A stretch of DNA of 64,000 nucleotides from Pseudomonas sp. MF4836 (GCF_002018875.1 NZ_MVOL01000013.1:155165-219164), one strand, 5' to 3'; shown: positions 25,168 to 34,835, counted from the stretch's first letter. Notes: generated from the sequence alone by a model not told the origin. Numbers and translations are program-made.

Positions 25168-27916
25168 GATAACCTTGGATGCCTTTGTCGAGGAAGCTCT
25201 CTACCTTGGTACCAGTCAGCCCGCCCAGCCCTTTGAGGACAATTTGCAGGAAGAGGCCGTGGTCGCCTTTTTCATTGAGAGGAGCGATCTGCGTGTATTC
25301 GTCGTTAGAAACCCAGTAGCGATTGATCAGGCGCAGTTTCCAGCAGCAGTTGTCGTACTCGAAACCACCGAAGGCTTCCAGGGTACGGTTGCGGGCATAG
25401 TCATACTGCCAGCGGCTGATGAGGTTCCACTGCGGAACGATCGGCCACATGACGGAGAAGTCATGTTGCTGAATCTTGTAGTAGTCCTTCACAAAGTTCT
25501 CGGCGCCCGGGGTGCCGTAGTCGCCACCGAATTGCCATTTGCCGGTCAACTGGTTGTAGACCACCTGGTCGTTGCGATAGCGATAGCCGGCGTTGATGAC
25601 CTTGTTCGGGTTGTCTTCAGGCTGGTAGTGGAACATCGCGCTGCCCGAGCGTGGGCTGTGGCTGTCCGGATCCCAGTTGTAGTCGGCGGTTGCGCGCCAG
25701 TCGCGGTTGAAGCGGAACTCGTAGTCCATGGCGATAGGCGACACATTGGACTGCGCGTCGGAGCGGTCCTTGGCGACCACACCCGGCAATTGAACTTCGC
25801 GGTCCTTGAAGTACAGCGCCTGGCCGACGGATACCCGTTGACGTTGGAAACCGTTTTCTTCGATCCAGCGGCTGGTCACGCCCAGCGACAATTTGTTCTC
25901 ATCGCCGACACGGTCGGAGCCGGCGAAGCGGTTGTCACGAAACAGCGAGGCGTAGTTGAAGCTGTATTCGCTGGTGTCGAACACCGGAATATCGTCCTGA
26001 TCCTTCTCGGGAACATAGAGATAGAACAGGCGTGGCTCCAGGGTCTGGTTGTAGGTCTTGCCGAACAGCTGGGTGTTGCGGTCGAAATAAAGGCCGCTGT
26101 CGACACTGGCGATCGGAATCGCACGGTCTTGGGAGCTTTTGAATTTCTGGCCCGCGGTGGCCATTTGCGACTTGCCGGTGCCATCGAGGTCGAGATCGTA
26201 CTTGGTGTACTCGTACTTGAGCTTCGGCGTGACATAGCCGTAGGTCCAGTTCAGCGGCAGCTCGACGCTTGGAGCGGCATTCAAACGAGTACCGTTGGCA
26301 CGAGTCAGGCCCGTGACATAGGTATCCAAGCGACGAGTCGGGAGTCCGCCTTCGTCGGTGAATATGCCGTTTTGCAGATCGCGTTCAAACCGGACCGCTT
26401 CAGTTTCATAAGCGAAGTTCACCCCGCCTGGGTGGTAAGGCAGCGCACCATCGAAAGTGATTTGCGGCAGGCGATTGTAGGGGGTGATCTCGGAAACGGT
26501 GGCCAGCTCATAAGCCTGGGCATTGACGCGCGCGGTGTAGTTATCGCCGCGGTAGGTCACTGCGCCCTGCTGGTTCACGAAACTTTGACTTTCGACGCCG
26601 ATCTGGTCGGTCTGCAGATCCTGGAAGTAATACGGATCGCTGATCTTGGTGTAATCGACCTCGGTCAGGACGCGAGAGTCCAGGCCACCCTTGTGCTGCC
26701 AGTTGAGCATGTAGCGCGTCTTCTCGTAATCGGACTGACGGCTGCGCTCGTCGTTGTCGTCGTTGAGGTAGGCACCACCGAACTGTCCTTCGCTGGACTT
26801 GGTCAGGTAGCGGAACTCGCCTTCCATCAACATGCCGCGCTTGCTCATGTAGCGCGGGTACAACGTGGCATCGTAGTTGGGTGCCAGGTTGAAGTAGTAC
26901 GGCGTGACCAGGGTAAATCCGCTTTCGCCACCGCTGCTGAAGCTTGGCGGCAGGAAGCCGGACTGGCGACGGTCATCGATCGGGAAGTAGATGTACGGCG
27001 TGTACAGGACCGGGATGTCTCTGACGCGCAGGGTCACGTTGGTCGCGGTGCCGAAGCCGGTGGCCGGGTTCAAGGTGATGTTGTTGCCCTTGAGCTGCCA
27101 GGCGTTGCTGTTCGGCTCGCACGTTGTGTACGTACCATCCTTGAGGCGGATGATGGCGTTTTCCGCACGCTTGGCGTACAGCGCGTTACCGCGAATCCGC
27201 GATTTGTGCAGCACGTACTCGGCGTTGTCGACCTTGGCTTCACCGGTGTCGAGCTGGACTTCAGCGTGATCGCCGACCAGCAGGGCGCCGTTGTCGCGCA
27301 CCCGAACGTTGCCGTTCAGTTCGCCACGGTTCTCGGCCTGATACAGGCTGGCTTCGTCAGCCTCGGCCTGCATGCTGCCCTGGCGCATGACCACGTCACC
27401 GGCGAGGGTGGCAACCTGCTCATCCTGCTGATAACGCGATGCCTTGGCGCCGATAAAGGTCGGGGCGTCACTTTTATTCGTCTTGTCATTCATGCCAGGA
27501 CGAATTGGTTCGATATAGCTACCAGAGCAGTAAGGACCGGTCTCAGCCAATTGGGCAGGGGTCAGCTTATCCCGCGGTACCCAGTCGAGGTGACTGTAGT
27601 CGGCGCTGCGAGCCTTGAGGCCACGGCCTTTGGCTTCGGTAACCAGCACCGGCTTGTCACCGGCTTCTGCGGTGGAGCCGCTGTCTGTCGGGGTCGGGCT
27701 GCTGGAGCTGACCGAGCTGGCGTCATGCACCGGCCGCGGCGGCAATTGGGCCGAGTTGGTTTTCGGCGCACAGTCCCAGGCACCGGAAGCAGAGACTGAG
27801 CAGTCATACTGTTCCGCGGCGACCACGAATGAAGTGGCTAGAGGTTGCAGGGCCAGCAAACTGCCGGTAACCAACAACGGAAATTTTTTACGAAACGCGG
27901 GGGATTTCAATGCCAT
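25142..27916 (-). CDS. lptD: LPS-assembly protein LptD
   Basis: LptD is the outer-membrane beta-barrel of the LptDE translocon that inserts lipopolysaccharide in the outer leaflet. The 924-residue protein (start ATG 27916, MALKSPAFRKKF) has a signal peptide ending near FVVAA. An OstA/LptA-like jellyroll N-domain follows (about 170-300), and then a long barrel rich in aromatic beta-strands. Cysteines at YDCSV and WDCAP near the N-terminus and a CC pair near the C-terminus (DNCCWKLRL) match the disulfide pattern of the family. Its own chaperone surA is the next gene and overlaps it. Confidence 0.97.
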   Translation of the reverse strand: MALKSPAFRKKFPLLVTGSLLALQPLATSFVVAAEQYDCSVSASGAWDCAPKTNSAQLPPRPVHDASSVSSSSPTPTDSGSTAEAGDKPVLVTEAKGRGLKARSADYSHLDWVPRDKLTPAQLAETGPYCSGSYIEPIRPGMNDKTNKSDAPTFIGAKASRYQQDEQVATLAGDVVMRQGSMQAEADEASLYQAENRGELNGNVRVRDNGALLVGDHAEVQLDTGEAKVDNAEYVLHKSRIRGNALYAKRAENAIIRLKDGTYTTCEPNSNAWQLKGNNITLNPATGFGTATNVTLRVRDIPVLYTPYIYFPIDDRRQSGFLPPSFSSGGESGFTLVTPYYFNLAPNYDATLYPRYMSKRGMLMEGEFRYLTKSSEGQFGGAYLNDDNDERSRQSDYEKTRYMLNWQHKGGLDSRVLTEVDYTKISDPYYFQDLQTDQIGVESQSFVNQQGAVTYRGDNYTARVNAQAYELATVSEITPYNRLPQITFDGALPYHPGGVNFAYETEAVRFERDLQNGIFTDEGGLPTRRLDTYVTGLTRANGTRLNAAPSVELPLNWTYGYVTPKLKYEYTKYDLDLDGTGKSQMATAGQKFKSSQDRAIPIASVDSGLYFDRNTQLFGKTYNQTLEPRLFYLYVPEKDQDDIPVFDTSEYSFNYASLFRDNRFAGSDRVGDENKLSLGVTSRWIEENGFQRQRVSVGQALYFKDREVQLPGVVAKDRSDAQSNVSPIAMDYEFRFNRDWRATADYNWDPDSHSPRSGSAMFHYQPEDNPNKVINAGYRYRNDQVVYNQLTGKWQFGGDYGTPGAENFVKDYYKIQQHDFSVMWPIVPQWNLISRWQYDYARNRTLEAFGGFEYDNCCWKLRLINRYWVSNDEYTQIAPLNEKGDHGLFLQIVLKGLGGLTGTKVESFLDKGIQGYREREDQAF

Positions 27917-28046
27917 CTTATTAGTCCGGGCTTCCTGCGTGCCATCTGCCCGCGGTGTGGGCCGCACGCCTCTCGATGGTCTGAAAAAGATGCTGGATAA
28001 TAAAGCATGACCCGCTTGACGGCTAGCGCCGTCGGAGACCCTTGCA

Positions 28047-29072
28047 ATGCCTGACCAAGATGTACGCTTGCAACACCTGAAAGTTTGGCTCGATGAGCAG
28101 TTGGCAATCGTTTATGCCACCCATGGCTGGGGTGCCGTACCCCCGGCCACATTGACTGCAGCCAGCAGCGACGCGAGTTTCCGCCGGTATTTCCGCTGGC
28201 AGGGGGAGGGGCGCAGCTTTGTGGTAATGGATGCTCCGCCGCCCCAGGAAAACTGCAAACCCTTCGTGGATATTGCTCATTTGCTGGCCACATCCGGCAT
28301 AAATGTGCCGAAAATTTATGCCGAGGATTTACCGCGCGGTTTTCTTTTGCTCAACGACCTGGGTAATCAGACCTACCTGGACGTGATCAACGAAGAGAAT
28401 GCCGACACCTTGTTCAAGGATGCGCTGGCGGCATTGCTGGCTTTTCAGCAGCTGCCGATGGAGGCGCCATTGCCCAGCTACGATGACGCCCTGTTGCGCC
28501 GCGAGCTGCAATTGTTCCCCGAATGGTACGTGGGGCGCGAGCTGGCGGCAGAGCTGAATCCGCAGCAGCAAGCACAGTGGCAGCGGGTCAGCCAGGTGCT
28601 GATCGACAGTGCCCTGGCCCAGCCCAAGGTCCTGGTGCATCGCGACTATATGCCGCGCAACCTGATGCTCAGCCAGCCAAATCCAGGCGTGCTGGACTTC
28701 CAGGACGCGGTCTACGGCCCCGTGACCTACGACGTCACGTGCCTGTTCAAGGACGCCTTCCTCAGTTGGCCTGAGGCCCGGGTACGCGGCTGGCTCGAGG
28801 ACTATTGGCAGCAAGCCGGTCGTGCTGGCATCCCGGTGCACGCCGATGTTGAAGACTTCCTGCGCGCCAGCGATCTGATGGGCGTACAGCGTCACCTCAA
28901 GGTGATCGGTATTTTCGCGCGGATCTGCCATCGCGATGGCAAGCCGCGCTACCTGGCCGATGTGCCGCGCTTCTTCGCTTATATAGAAGCGGTGGTGGCG
29001 CGTCGGCCTGAACTGGCGGAGCTGGGCCAATTGTTGGCCAGCCTGGGTCGTTCGCCTGGAGCCGCGCAATGA
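28047..29072 (+). CDS. amgK: N-acetylmuramate/N-acetylglucosamine kinase AmgK
   Basis: AmgK phosphorylates the anomeric carbon of MurNAc and GlcNAc in the Pseudomonas peptidoglycan-recycling shunt that bypasses MurA-MurB and lowers fosfomycin sensitivity. The 341-residue protein is of the aminoglycoside-phosphotransferase kinase fold: ASSDASFRRYFR near the N-terminus, the catalytic loop HRDYMPRNLML (about residue 200) and the metal-binding segment LDFQDAVYGP. It overlaps murU by ATGA, coupling the two steps. It is divergent from lptD. Confidence 0.95.
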   Translation: MPDQDVRLQHLKVWLDEQLAIVYATHGWGAVPPATLTAASSDASFRRYFRWQGEGRSFVVMDAPPPQENCKPFVDIAHLLATSGINVPKIYAEDLPRGFLLLNDLGNQTYLDVINEENADTLFKDALAALLAFQQLPMEAPLPSYDDALLRRELQLFPEWYVGRELAAELNPQQQAQWQRVSQVLIDSALAQPKVLVHRDYMPRNLMLSQPNPGVLDFQDAVYGPVTYDVTCLFKDAFLSWPEARVRGWLEDYWQQAGRAGIPVHADVEDFLRASDLMGVQRHLKVIGIFARICHRDGKPRYLADVPRFFAYIEAVVARRPELAELGQLLASLGRSPGAAQ

Positions 29073-29743
29073 AGGCAATGATTCTTGCGGCCGGCAAAGG
29101 CGAGCGCATGCGCCCGTTGACGCTGACCACCCCCAAACCCCTGATTCGCGTGGCCGGTGTCCCGCTGATCGAATATCACCTGCGGGCGTTGGCTGCGGCA
29201 GGTTTTACCCAGGTCGTGATCAACCATGCCTGGCTGGGGCAACAGATCGAAGATCACCTGGGCGATGGCTCGGCGTTCGGGCTGAGCATTGCCTATTCGC
29301 CGGAGGCCGAGGCCCTGGAAACCGGCGGCGGGATCTTCCGCGCCCTGCCGTTGCTAGGGACTGAGCCGTTCCTGGTGGTCAATGGCGACATCTGGACGGA
29401 CTACGACTTCGCTACCCTGCGCCAGCCGCGTCCCGGCCTGGCTCACCTGGTGATGGTGGACAACCCGCCCCATCACCCGGGCGGCGGTGATTTCTGCCTG
29501 GAAAACGGCCTGCTGCATGACGCGACGCCCGGCGCCGAGGCCTTGACCTTCAGTGGTATTTCGGTGATGCACCCCGAGCTGTTCGCCGACTGCGTGCCCG
29601 GTCCGTTCAAGCTGGCGCCGTTGTTGCGCCAGGCCATGGCTCGTGGTCAGGTCAGTGGCGAGCACATGCAGGGCCGCTGGGTCGATGTCGGCACCGTCGA
29701 GCGCCTGGCACAGGTGGAACAATTGCTAGAAGCGAGTCGCTGA
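29069..29743 (+). CDS. murU: N-acetylmuramate alpha-1-phosphate uridylyltransferase MurU
   Basis: MurU converts MurNAc-1-phosphate made by AmgK into UDP-MurNAc. The 224-residue nucleotidyltransferase has the N-terminal signature LAAGKGERMRPLT, the metal site VNGDIW and FSGISVMHP. Start and length match the Pseudomonas enzyme, and its position directly behind amgK confirms the pathway assignment. Confidence 0.95.
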   Translation: MKAMILAAGKGERMRPLTLTTPKPLIRVAGVPLIEYHLRALAAAGFTQVVINHAWLGQQIEDHLGDGSAFGLSIAYSPEAEALETGGGIFRALPLLGTEPFLVVNGDIWTDYDFATLRQPRPGLAHLVMVDNPPHHPGGGDFCLENGLLHDATPGAEALTFSGISVMHPELFADCVPGPFKLAPLLRQAMARGQVSGEHMQGRWVDVGTVERLAQVEQLLEASR

Positions 29744-29744
29744 T

Positions 29745-30512
29745 ATGTGGTGGCCAGGGACTCTGATCGGAGCCGGAGCGGGCTATGCCATAGCCAGTAT
29801 TCCGGGGGCCATATTGGGTGCGCTGTTGGGCCAGGCGCTGGACCGGCGCCTGCAACTGCACAGCTGGGCGCAACTGCGCGAGCGCCTGGGCGGGCGCCCG
29901 GCGCTGCGCAACGATGAACTGTTGTTTGTCTTGCTCGGGCGTCTGGCCAAGAGCGATGGCCAGGTGGTGGATGGCCATATCCAGCAGGCGCGCCAGGAAA
30001 TGCGCGCGCTGGACATGAACGAGTCGGCGCAGCGCCGGGCCATTGCCGCGTTCAACCGGGGCAAGTCGGGCAACGACTCCCTGCGCGGCTACCTGCGTCG
30101 CCTGAGCGCGCAGCCCCATGCCACCGAGGGCGTGTTGCGAGCTTGTTGGCGCATGGTCTGGGCTGACGCGCGGGCCAGCAGCGCCGAGCGCGAGTTGATT
30201 CAACTCTGGGGCAAGTGGCTGGGATGGACGCCGCAGCAGGTGCAGGCACTGGCGGCGGATTACGAGCCGGCTAGAAAGCCTGCGCTCAGCAGTGCCGGGG
30301 CGTATCAGGAAGCGCTGAGGCTACTCGGCGTATCGAGCACCAGTGAGCCGGCCCAGATCAAGCGCGCTTACCGGCGCCTCCTCAGTCGCCACCATCCGGA
30401 CAAGATTGCCGGCAGCGGCGCCGGACCGGCTCAGGTACGTGAAGCCACGGAGAAAACCCGTGAACTGCACAGTGCCTATACGCTGATCCGTGAACGTCGG
30501 GACTTCCGCTGA
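29745..30512 (+). CDS. djlA: DjlA-like TerB-J domain co-chaperone
   Basis: The 255-residue protein has a glycine-rich hydrophobic N-terminal segment (GTLIGAGAGYAIASIPGAILGALLG) likely to anchor it in the inner membrane. A TerB-like helical domain (about 60-150) follows. The C-terminal J domain carries an intact HPD motif (RHHPDKI, about residue 217). This is the DjlA layout, a DnaK co-chaperone at the membrane, but the protein is shorter than E. coli DjlA (271). It starts one base after murU and is likely cotranscribed. Confidence 0.85.
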   Translation: MWWPGTLIGAGAGYAIASIPGAILGALLGQALDRRLQLHSWAQLRERLGGRPALRNDELLFVLLGRLAKSDGQVVDGHIQQARQEMRALDMNESAQRRAIAAFNRGKSGNDSLRGYLRRLSAQPHATEGVLRACWRMVWADARASSAERELIQLWGKWLGWTPQQVQALAADYEPARKPALSSAGAYQEALRLLGVSSTSEPAQIKRAYRRLLSRHHPDKIAGSGAGPAQVREATEKTRELHSAYTLIRERRDFR

Positions 30513-30552
30513 AACAGCCGCCATCGTGGCCGGGGCCGCGATGGCGCAAGGC

Positions 30553-31548
30553 TCAGTCGGCGACGGGCTGCGGGCTCAGCCAGCCGCGCACACGGCGAAA
30601 GAGCTGCTCCTGCTGCGCCGCGCTATTGCCGGGCAAGGCCTTGAGGGCGATCTGGGTAAAGGTCGACGTCTTCTGCCGTTTGCTGGCCTGGAGTCGCTCG
30701 AGTGCGGCTTTTTGCGCCAGGGGCGTGTCTTTATAGAAGAAGTCCGCGGTCGCCAGCTTCAGGGTCGGGGTCAGCTCGGCCAACGGCGGCTTGGCATTGG
30801 TCGGCACCTGGGCGGCGACCATGACGAATTTCTGCACCTGGGAGGGCTGTTTTTCACTCAGGTAGCGCGCGGCCCAGTAGGCGCCCGTGCCGTGTCCGAG
30901 GAGGACGATGCTGCGGGCATTCTGCTGCTCGGCAAAGGCCAGGGCGGCGTCGATCCGGGCGAAGATCCGCTCGGCATCGGCCTTGCTTTGTTCTTCGGTG
31001 CTCTCGGCCACCGCGCGATCGGCGATATCGGCTTCACCGCCAGCAGCCTGTTCGATCGGCTTGGCTTCGGTGCTGGCGTCCTTGCTGCTGGTGTCCTTGG
31101 TCGGCGGCGTCGGGGCGGCTTCGACGATGCGTGGCATGCTGGCCTCGCTCGACAGGTCTGGCAGGGTCAGGCTCAGGCTGGACCATTCGACATCCGGCAG
31201 TTTGTTGCGCAGCGGAGCGATTGCTTGCGGCCAGTCAGCCGTTTCGCCGGCGCCCGGGACGATAATCACCGCGCCCTGGGGCTCGCTGGTGTTGGCCGGT
31301 TTCCACAGGGCGAGGAAGGTGTCGCCGCCAGCCTGCAACTGCTGTTGTTCCTGTTGCGGAATACGGCGCTCAAGGGCAAGCGCATCTTCCTGGCTACGCT
31401 CCAGCAAGGGTTGGCGTTCGGCGGGTTTTTCCTGGGCCGCCTTGTCGCCGGCAGCAGGCGCCGGATCGGCAGCCTGGACGGAAAGGGCACAAGGCAACAG
31501 CAGCGACAGGCACAATGCGTTCAGTGCCGAGCGGTAAACGAAGGGCAT
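30553..31548 (-). CDS. DUF3530 family exported alpha/beta-hydrolase-like protein
   Basis: The 331-residue protein has a signal peptide (LCLSLLLPCALSVQA), a Gln-rich segment, and an alpha/beta-hydrolase-like core (GAVIIVPGAGETADWP, IVLLGHGTGAYWA). It is interrupted by a low-complexity Thr/Ser/Glu/Ala insertion (about 145-195). The nucleophile elbow reads GHGTG where a serine hydrolase would have GxSxG, so catalysis by serine is doubtful. PAO1 has a similar unnamed gene in this position, as I recall. The function is unknown. It is convergent with djlA and divergent from agtS. Confidence 0.8.
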   Translation of the reverse strand: MPFVYRSALNALCLSLLLPCALSVQAADPAPAAGDKAAQEKPAERQPLLERSQEDALALERRIPQQEQQQLQAGGDTFLALWKPANTSEPQGAVIIVPGAGETADWPQAIAPLRNKLPDVEWSSLSLTLPDLSSEASMPRIVEAAPTPPTKDTSSKDASTEAKPIEQAAGGEADIADRAVAESTEEQSKADAERIFARIDAALAFAEQQNARSIVLLGHGTGAYWAARYLSEKQPSQVQKFVMVAAQVPTNAKPPLAELTPTLKLATADFFYKDTPLAQKAALERLQASKRQKTSTFTQIALKALPGNSAAQQEQLFRRVRGWLSPQPVAD

Positions 31549-31622
31549 CGGAGATTCCAGGCCAGAAGTAATTCCGGCAGCCTAATGGGTTGGTCAGTAT
31601 TTGTCAGTGTGCGAGAGTTCGG

Positions 31623-34016
31623 ATGATGCTTTTTCGCTGTCTGTTGGTTATCGGCTGGCTGAGTTTTCCCTTGATGGGCTGGGCGGCTCCCGGGCCCCAT
31701 GTGCCTGCGGCCAACCTGAGTGCCGGACAGCGCGAATGGCTGGTCCAGCACCCTGAGCTGCGGGTTGGCGTGGTGTTGCAGGCGCCCTTCGCCCAATACG
31801 ACCGGCGCTTGCAGCGGTTGTCCGGGGTCAACGTCGAGTTGATGCAGTGGGTGGGCCGGGCGCTGCAGGTCGAGCTGAGCTGGCGTAACTTTCCGGATCA
31901 GGCGCAGTTGGAGAGAGCATTGCGCGAAGGTGAGGTGGACCTCGCGCCAGGCCTGACCCAAACCCCCGCTGGCCTGCGCCTGTGGCAATTCAGCGACCCT
32001 TATATGCGGGTCCCGCAATTGGTGGTCGGCGAACGCCAGGGCGCCGGCGCGGTAGAACTGGAGAAACTCGACGCCCAATCTCGGGTAGCCGTACGCATGC
32101 CCGGTGCCGTGGCTGACTACCTGCGGGCCACTTATCCCAATCTGAATCTGCAAGGGGTGCCGCTGGAGCGCCAGGCCTTGCAACTGCTGTTGAGTCAGCA
32201 GGCGCGCTATGCGGTGATCGATGAGGCCCAACTCAGCCGCTTGTCCAGCGAACCGGAGTTCGCCGGCCTGGCGGTGGTCGGTGATATCGGCCTGCCGCAA
32301 TTGCTGCGGGTCGCCACGCGCCGTGACTGGCCGGAGCTGGCCGGCATCATCGAGCGCGCGCTGCATGCGATTCCCGCCCGGGACATCGAGCAGTTGCACA
32401 ATCGCTGGCTGCAGCCGCAATACCCACGGCTGGCGGAGTCCCCGGGGTTCTGGCAGAACCTCAGCCTGTTGTTCGCGGTGCTGTTTTTCGCCTGCCTGGG
32501 GATCCTGTTCTGGCAGCGGCGCCAACAGCGTGGGCTGGAGCAACGCCTGCTGGCGGCCCGGGCCGATATCGCCCTGCGTGAAACGGCCGAGGAGGCGCTG
32601 CGCCTGACCCAGTTTTCCATCGATCAGAGCACCGTGGGCATTCTCTGGGTCAATTGGGACAGCCACGTTCGCTACGCCAACCGGGCCGCCGAAGACATGC
32701 TCGGTTACCCCGCAGGCGGGGTCATCGACCGCCCGCTGATCGACTTCGAGCCCACCCTGCACATGGACCGCTGGCTCGGCTTGTGGAAGCGCGCTCGGGC
32801 CAGCGAGGGCGCCGCGCAAAGTTTTGAAACCCGTTGCGTGCGGGCCGATGGCAGCATCCTGCCGGCCGATGTGTCCCTGAGCTTCCTGCGCTTTCGCGAC
32901 AGCGAGTACCTGGTGGTGTACCTCAACGACGTCACCGAGCGCCGTCGGGCCTTGGCCGCGTTGCAGGAAAGCGAGGCGCGGCTGCAAGGCATCGCCGCCA
33001 ATGTGCCGGGGCTGGTGTTCCGCCTGGAGCGGGCGCCGGTCACCGGGCAGATCGATTTCGCCTACATCAGCGAAGGCAGCGAGAGCCTGGTGGGTTACGC
33101 CCCAGCGGTGCTCAGCCAGCGCGATACCGGATTGCGCAGCCTGGTCCATCCGGATGACAAGGCCAGCTACCACCGGACCCAGGACCTGGCCCTGGACACC
33201 GACAGCGACTGGTCCTGGCAGGGGCGGATTCTTACGCGCCAGGGCGAGCAGCGCTGGGCCGAGATCAAGGCCGTGACCCGCCGTCTCGACGATGGCGCCT
33301 TTGTCTGGGACGGCATCGTCTGGGACATCAGCGAAAGCAAGCGCATCGAATTGGAGCTGGCCGCCTCTCGCGAGCAACTGCGGGAGCTGTCGGCGCACCT
33401 GGAAAGCGTGCGCGAAGAGGAAAAGGCCCGTATCGCCCGTGAGGTGCATGACGAGCTGGGGCAGATGCTGACGGTGCTCAAGCTGGAAACCTCGATGTGC
33501 GAGCTGGCCTATGCCCAGCTCGATCCTGGCCTGCAGGAGCGTCTCAACAGCATGAAGCGCCTGATCGCCCAGTTGTTCCAACTGGTCCGCGATGTGGCCA
33601 CGGCCTTGCGCCCGCCGATCCTCGACGCCGGGATTGCCTCGGCTATCGAATGGCAGGCCCGGCGTTTCGAGGCGCGCACCCAGATCCCGTGCCTGGTGCA
33701 GGTGCCGGACAACCTGCCCTTGCTCAGCGATGCCAAGGCCATTGGTTTGTTTCGGATCCTGCAAGAGGCCCTGACCAATGTCATGCGCCATGCCCAGGCG
33801 CATACTGTCGAACTGAGCCTGGTACTTGAGGGCAACGAGTTGTGCATGAGCATCAGTGATGACGGCCAGGGTTTCGTGGTCGACTCCGGCCGCCCCACAT
33901 CCTTCGGGTTGGTGGGTATGCGTGAACGGGTGTTGATCATGGGCGGCAGCCTGGACTTGCACAGCGAGCAGGGTGAGGGCACGTCCCTCACCGTTCGGGT
34001 GCCGCTGGATCCATAG
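31623..34016 (+). CDS. agtS: AgtS-like hybrid-free sensor histidine kinase
   Basis: The 797-residue membrane kinase has a signal/anchor sequence and a periplasmic SBP_bac_3 domain (about 30-270, LVQHPELRVGVV). A transmembrane helix (LLFAVLFFACLGILFW), two PAS domains (about 320-560) and a NarL-type HisKA_3 and HATPase follow. The phosphoacceptor is in EEEKARIAREVHDELGQ (His about 609), and DDGQGF is the N/G2 box. ATG 31623 is chosen because it begins the signal peptide; TTG 31590 adds unlikely residues. By position it is PAO1 PA0600, AgtS, which controls the adjacent importer for GABA and 5-aminovalerate. The periplasmic domain presumably binds the ligand. Confidence 0.88.
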   Translation: MMLFRCLLVIGWLSFPLMGWAAPGPHVPAANLSAGQREWLVQHPELRVGVVLQAPFAQYDRRLQRLSGVNVELMQWVGRALQVELSWRNFPDQAQLERALREGEVDLAPGLTQTPAGLRLWQFSDPYMRVPQLVVGERQGAGAVELEKLDAQSRVAVRMPGAVADYLRATYPNLNLQGVPLERQALQLLLSQQARYAVIDEAQLSRLSSEPEFAGLAVVGDIGLPQLLRVATRRDWPELAGIIERALHAIPARDIEQLHNRWLQPQYPRLAESPGFWQNLSLLFAVLFFACLGILFWQRRQQRGLEQRLLAARADIALRETAEEALRLTQFSIDQSTVGILWVNWDSHVRYANRAAEDMLGYPAGGVIDRPLIDFEPTLHMDRWLGLWKRARASEGAAQSFETRCVRADGSILPADVSLSFLRFRDSEYLVVYLNDVTERRRALAALQESEARLQGIAANVPGLVFRLERAPVTGQIDFAYISEGSESLVGYAPAVLSQRDTGLRSLVHPDDKASYHRTQDLALDTDSDWSWQGRILTRQGEQRWAEIKAVTRRLDDGAFVWDGIVWDISESKRIELELAASREQLRELSAHLESVREEEKARIAREVHDELGQMLTVLKLETSMCELAYAQLDPGLQERLNSMKRLIAQLFQLVRDVATALRPPILDAGIASAIEWQARRFEARTQIPCLVQVPDNLPLLSDAKAIGLFRILQEALTNVMRHAQAHTVELSLVLEGNELCMSISDDGQGFVVDSGRPTSFGLVGMRERVLIMGGSLDLHSEQGEGTSLTVRVPLDP

Positions 34017-34060
34017 ACCGTGAAGCCTGCAACGATCGCCCTAATAAAGAGGAGAAACGA

Positions 34061-34690
34061 GTGATCCGTGTACTGGTAGCCGAAGACCACACCATTGTGC
34101 GAGAGGGCATCAAGCAACTGATCGGCCTGGCCAAGGACCTGACGGTGGTGGGGGAGGCGAGCAACGGCGAGCAATTGCTCGAAACCCTGCGCCACGTTCC
34201 CTGCGAGGTGGTGCTGCTGGATATCTCCATGCCCGGGGTCAACGGCCTGGAGGCGATTCCGCGGATTCGCGCGTTGCACAATCCGCCGGCGATCCTGGTG
34301 TTGTCGATGCATGACGAAGCGCAAATGGCGGCCCGCGCCCTCAAAGTCGGCGCCGCCGGCTATGCCACCAAGGACAGCGATCCCGCGCTACTGCTGACCG
34401 CCATTCGCAAAGTCGCGGCGGGCGGTCGTTATATCGACCCCGACCTGGCCGACCGCATGGTGTTCGAGGTTGGCCTGACCGATTCCCGACCCTTGCATTC
34501 GCTGCTCTCGGAGCGCGAGTTTTCGGTATTCGAACGCCTGGCCCAGGGCGCCAACGTCAATGACATCGCCCAGCAACTGGCCCTGAGCAGCAAGACCATC
34601 AGCACCCACAAAGCGCGGCTGATGCAGAAACTCAACATCACCTCTCTCGCCGAGCTGGTGAAATACGCCATGGAGCACAAACTGCTCTGA
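34061..34690 (+). CDS. agtR: AgtR-like NarL/LuxR-family response regulator
   Basis: The 209-residue regulator has a receiver domain with phosphoacceptor Asp54 (EVVLLDISMPG), the conserved Lys in TKDSD, and a LuxR-type helix-turn-helix at the C-terminus (NVNDIAQQLALSSKTISTHKARLMQKL). GTG 34061 is preceded by AAAGAGGAG, a strong ribosome binding site. It is the partner of the preceding kinase. A perfect inverted repeat in the downstream gap (34812-34835) is a candidate operator. In PAO1 the ortholog activates agtABCD and has been linked to sensing of peptidoglycan fragments. Confidence 0.9.
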   Translation: MIRVLVAEDHTIVREGIKQLIGLAKDLTVVGEASNGEQLLETLRHVPCEVVLLDISMPGVNGLEAIPRIRALHNPPAILVLSMHDEAQMAARALKVGAAGYATKDSDPALLLTAIRKVAAGGRYIDPDLADRMVFEVGLTDSRPLHSLLSEREFSVFERLAQGANVNDIAQQLALSSKTISTHKARLMQKLNITSLAELVKYAMEHKLL

Positions 34691-34811
34691 CCAGCCCCTC
34701 ACCGCCCAAAAGGGCGACATACCCATTTGCGACATCCCCACTCCAGGGCTTTTGCCTGTTCTTGCCGCTTACAGCGTGTCGCTAGCCGCTGCTCTTATCT
34801 ATCCCCGCCAT

Positions 34812-34835
34812 CCTTGTAGGGCAATCCCTACAAGG
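34812..34835. promoter_or_regulatory. Perfect 10-bp inverted repeat upstream of agtA
   Basis: CCTTGTAGGG and its exact reverse complement are separated by CAAT, in the 259-base gap between agtR and agtA. A weak promoter (TTGCGG at 34878, TAGGCT at 34900, spacer 16) lies downstream, placing the dyad about 65-70 bases before the inferred start. It may be the AgtR operator. A terminator hairpin for agtR is the alternative, but no U-tract follows. Confidence 0.55.

Noticed and set aside
25034..27799. Open frame of 921 codons antisense to lptD
   Set aside because: Low-complexity translation with no recognisable domain; lptD on the opposite strand is unambiguous.
31521..33962. Open frame of 813 codons antisense to agtS
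   Set aside because: Mirror frame without family features; the sensor kinase is complete on the plus strand.
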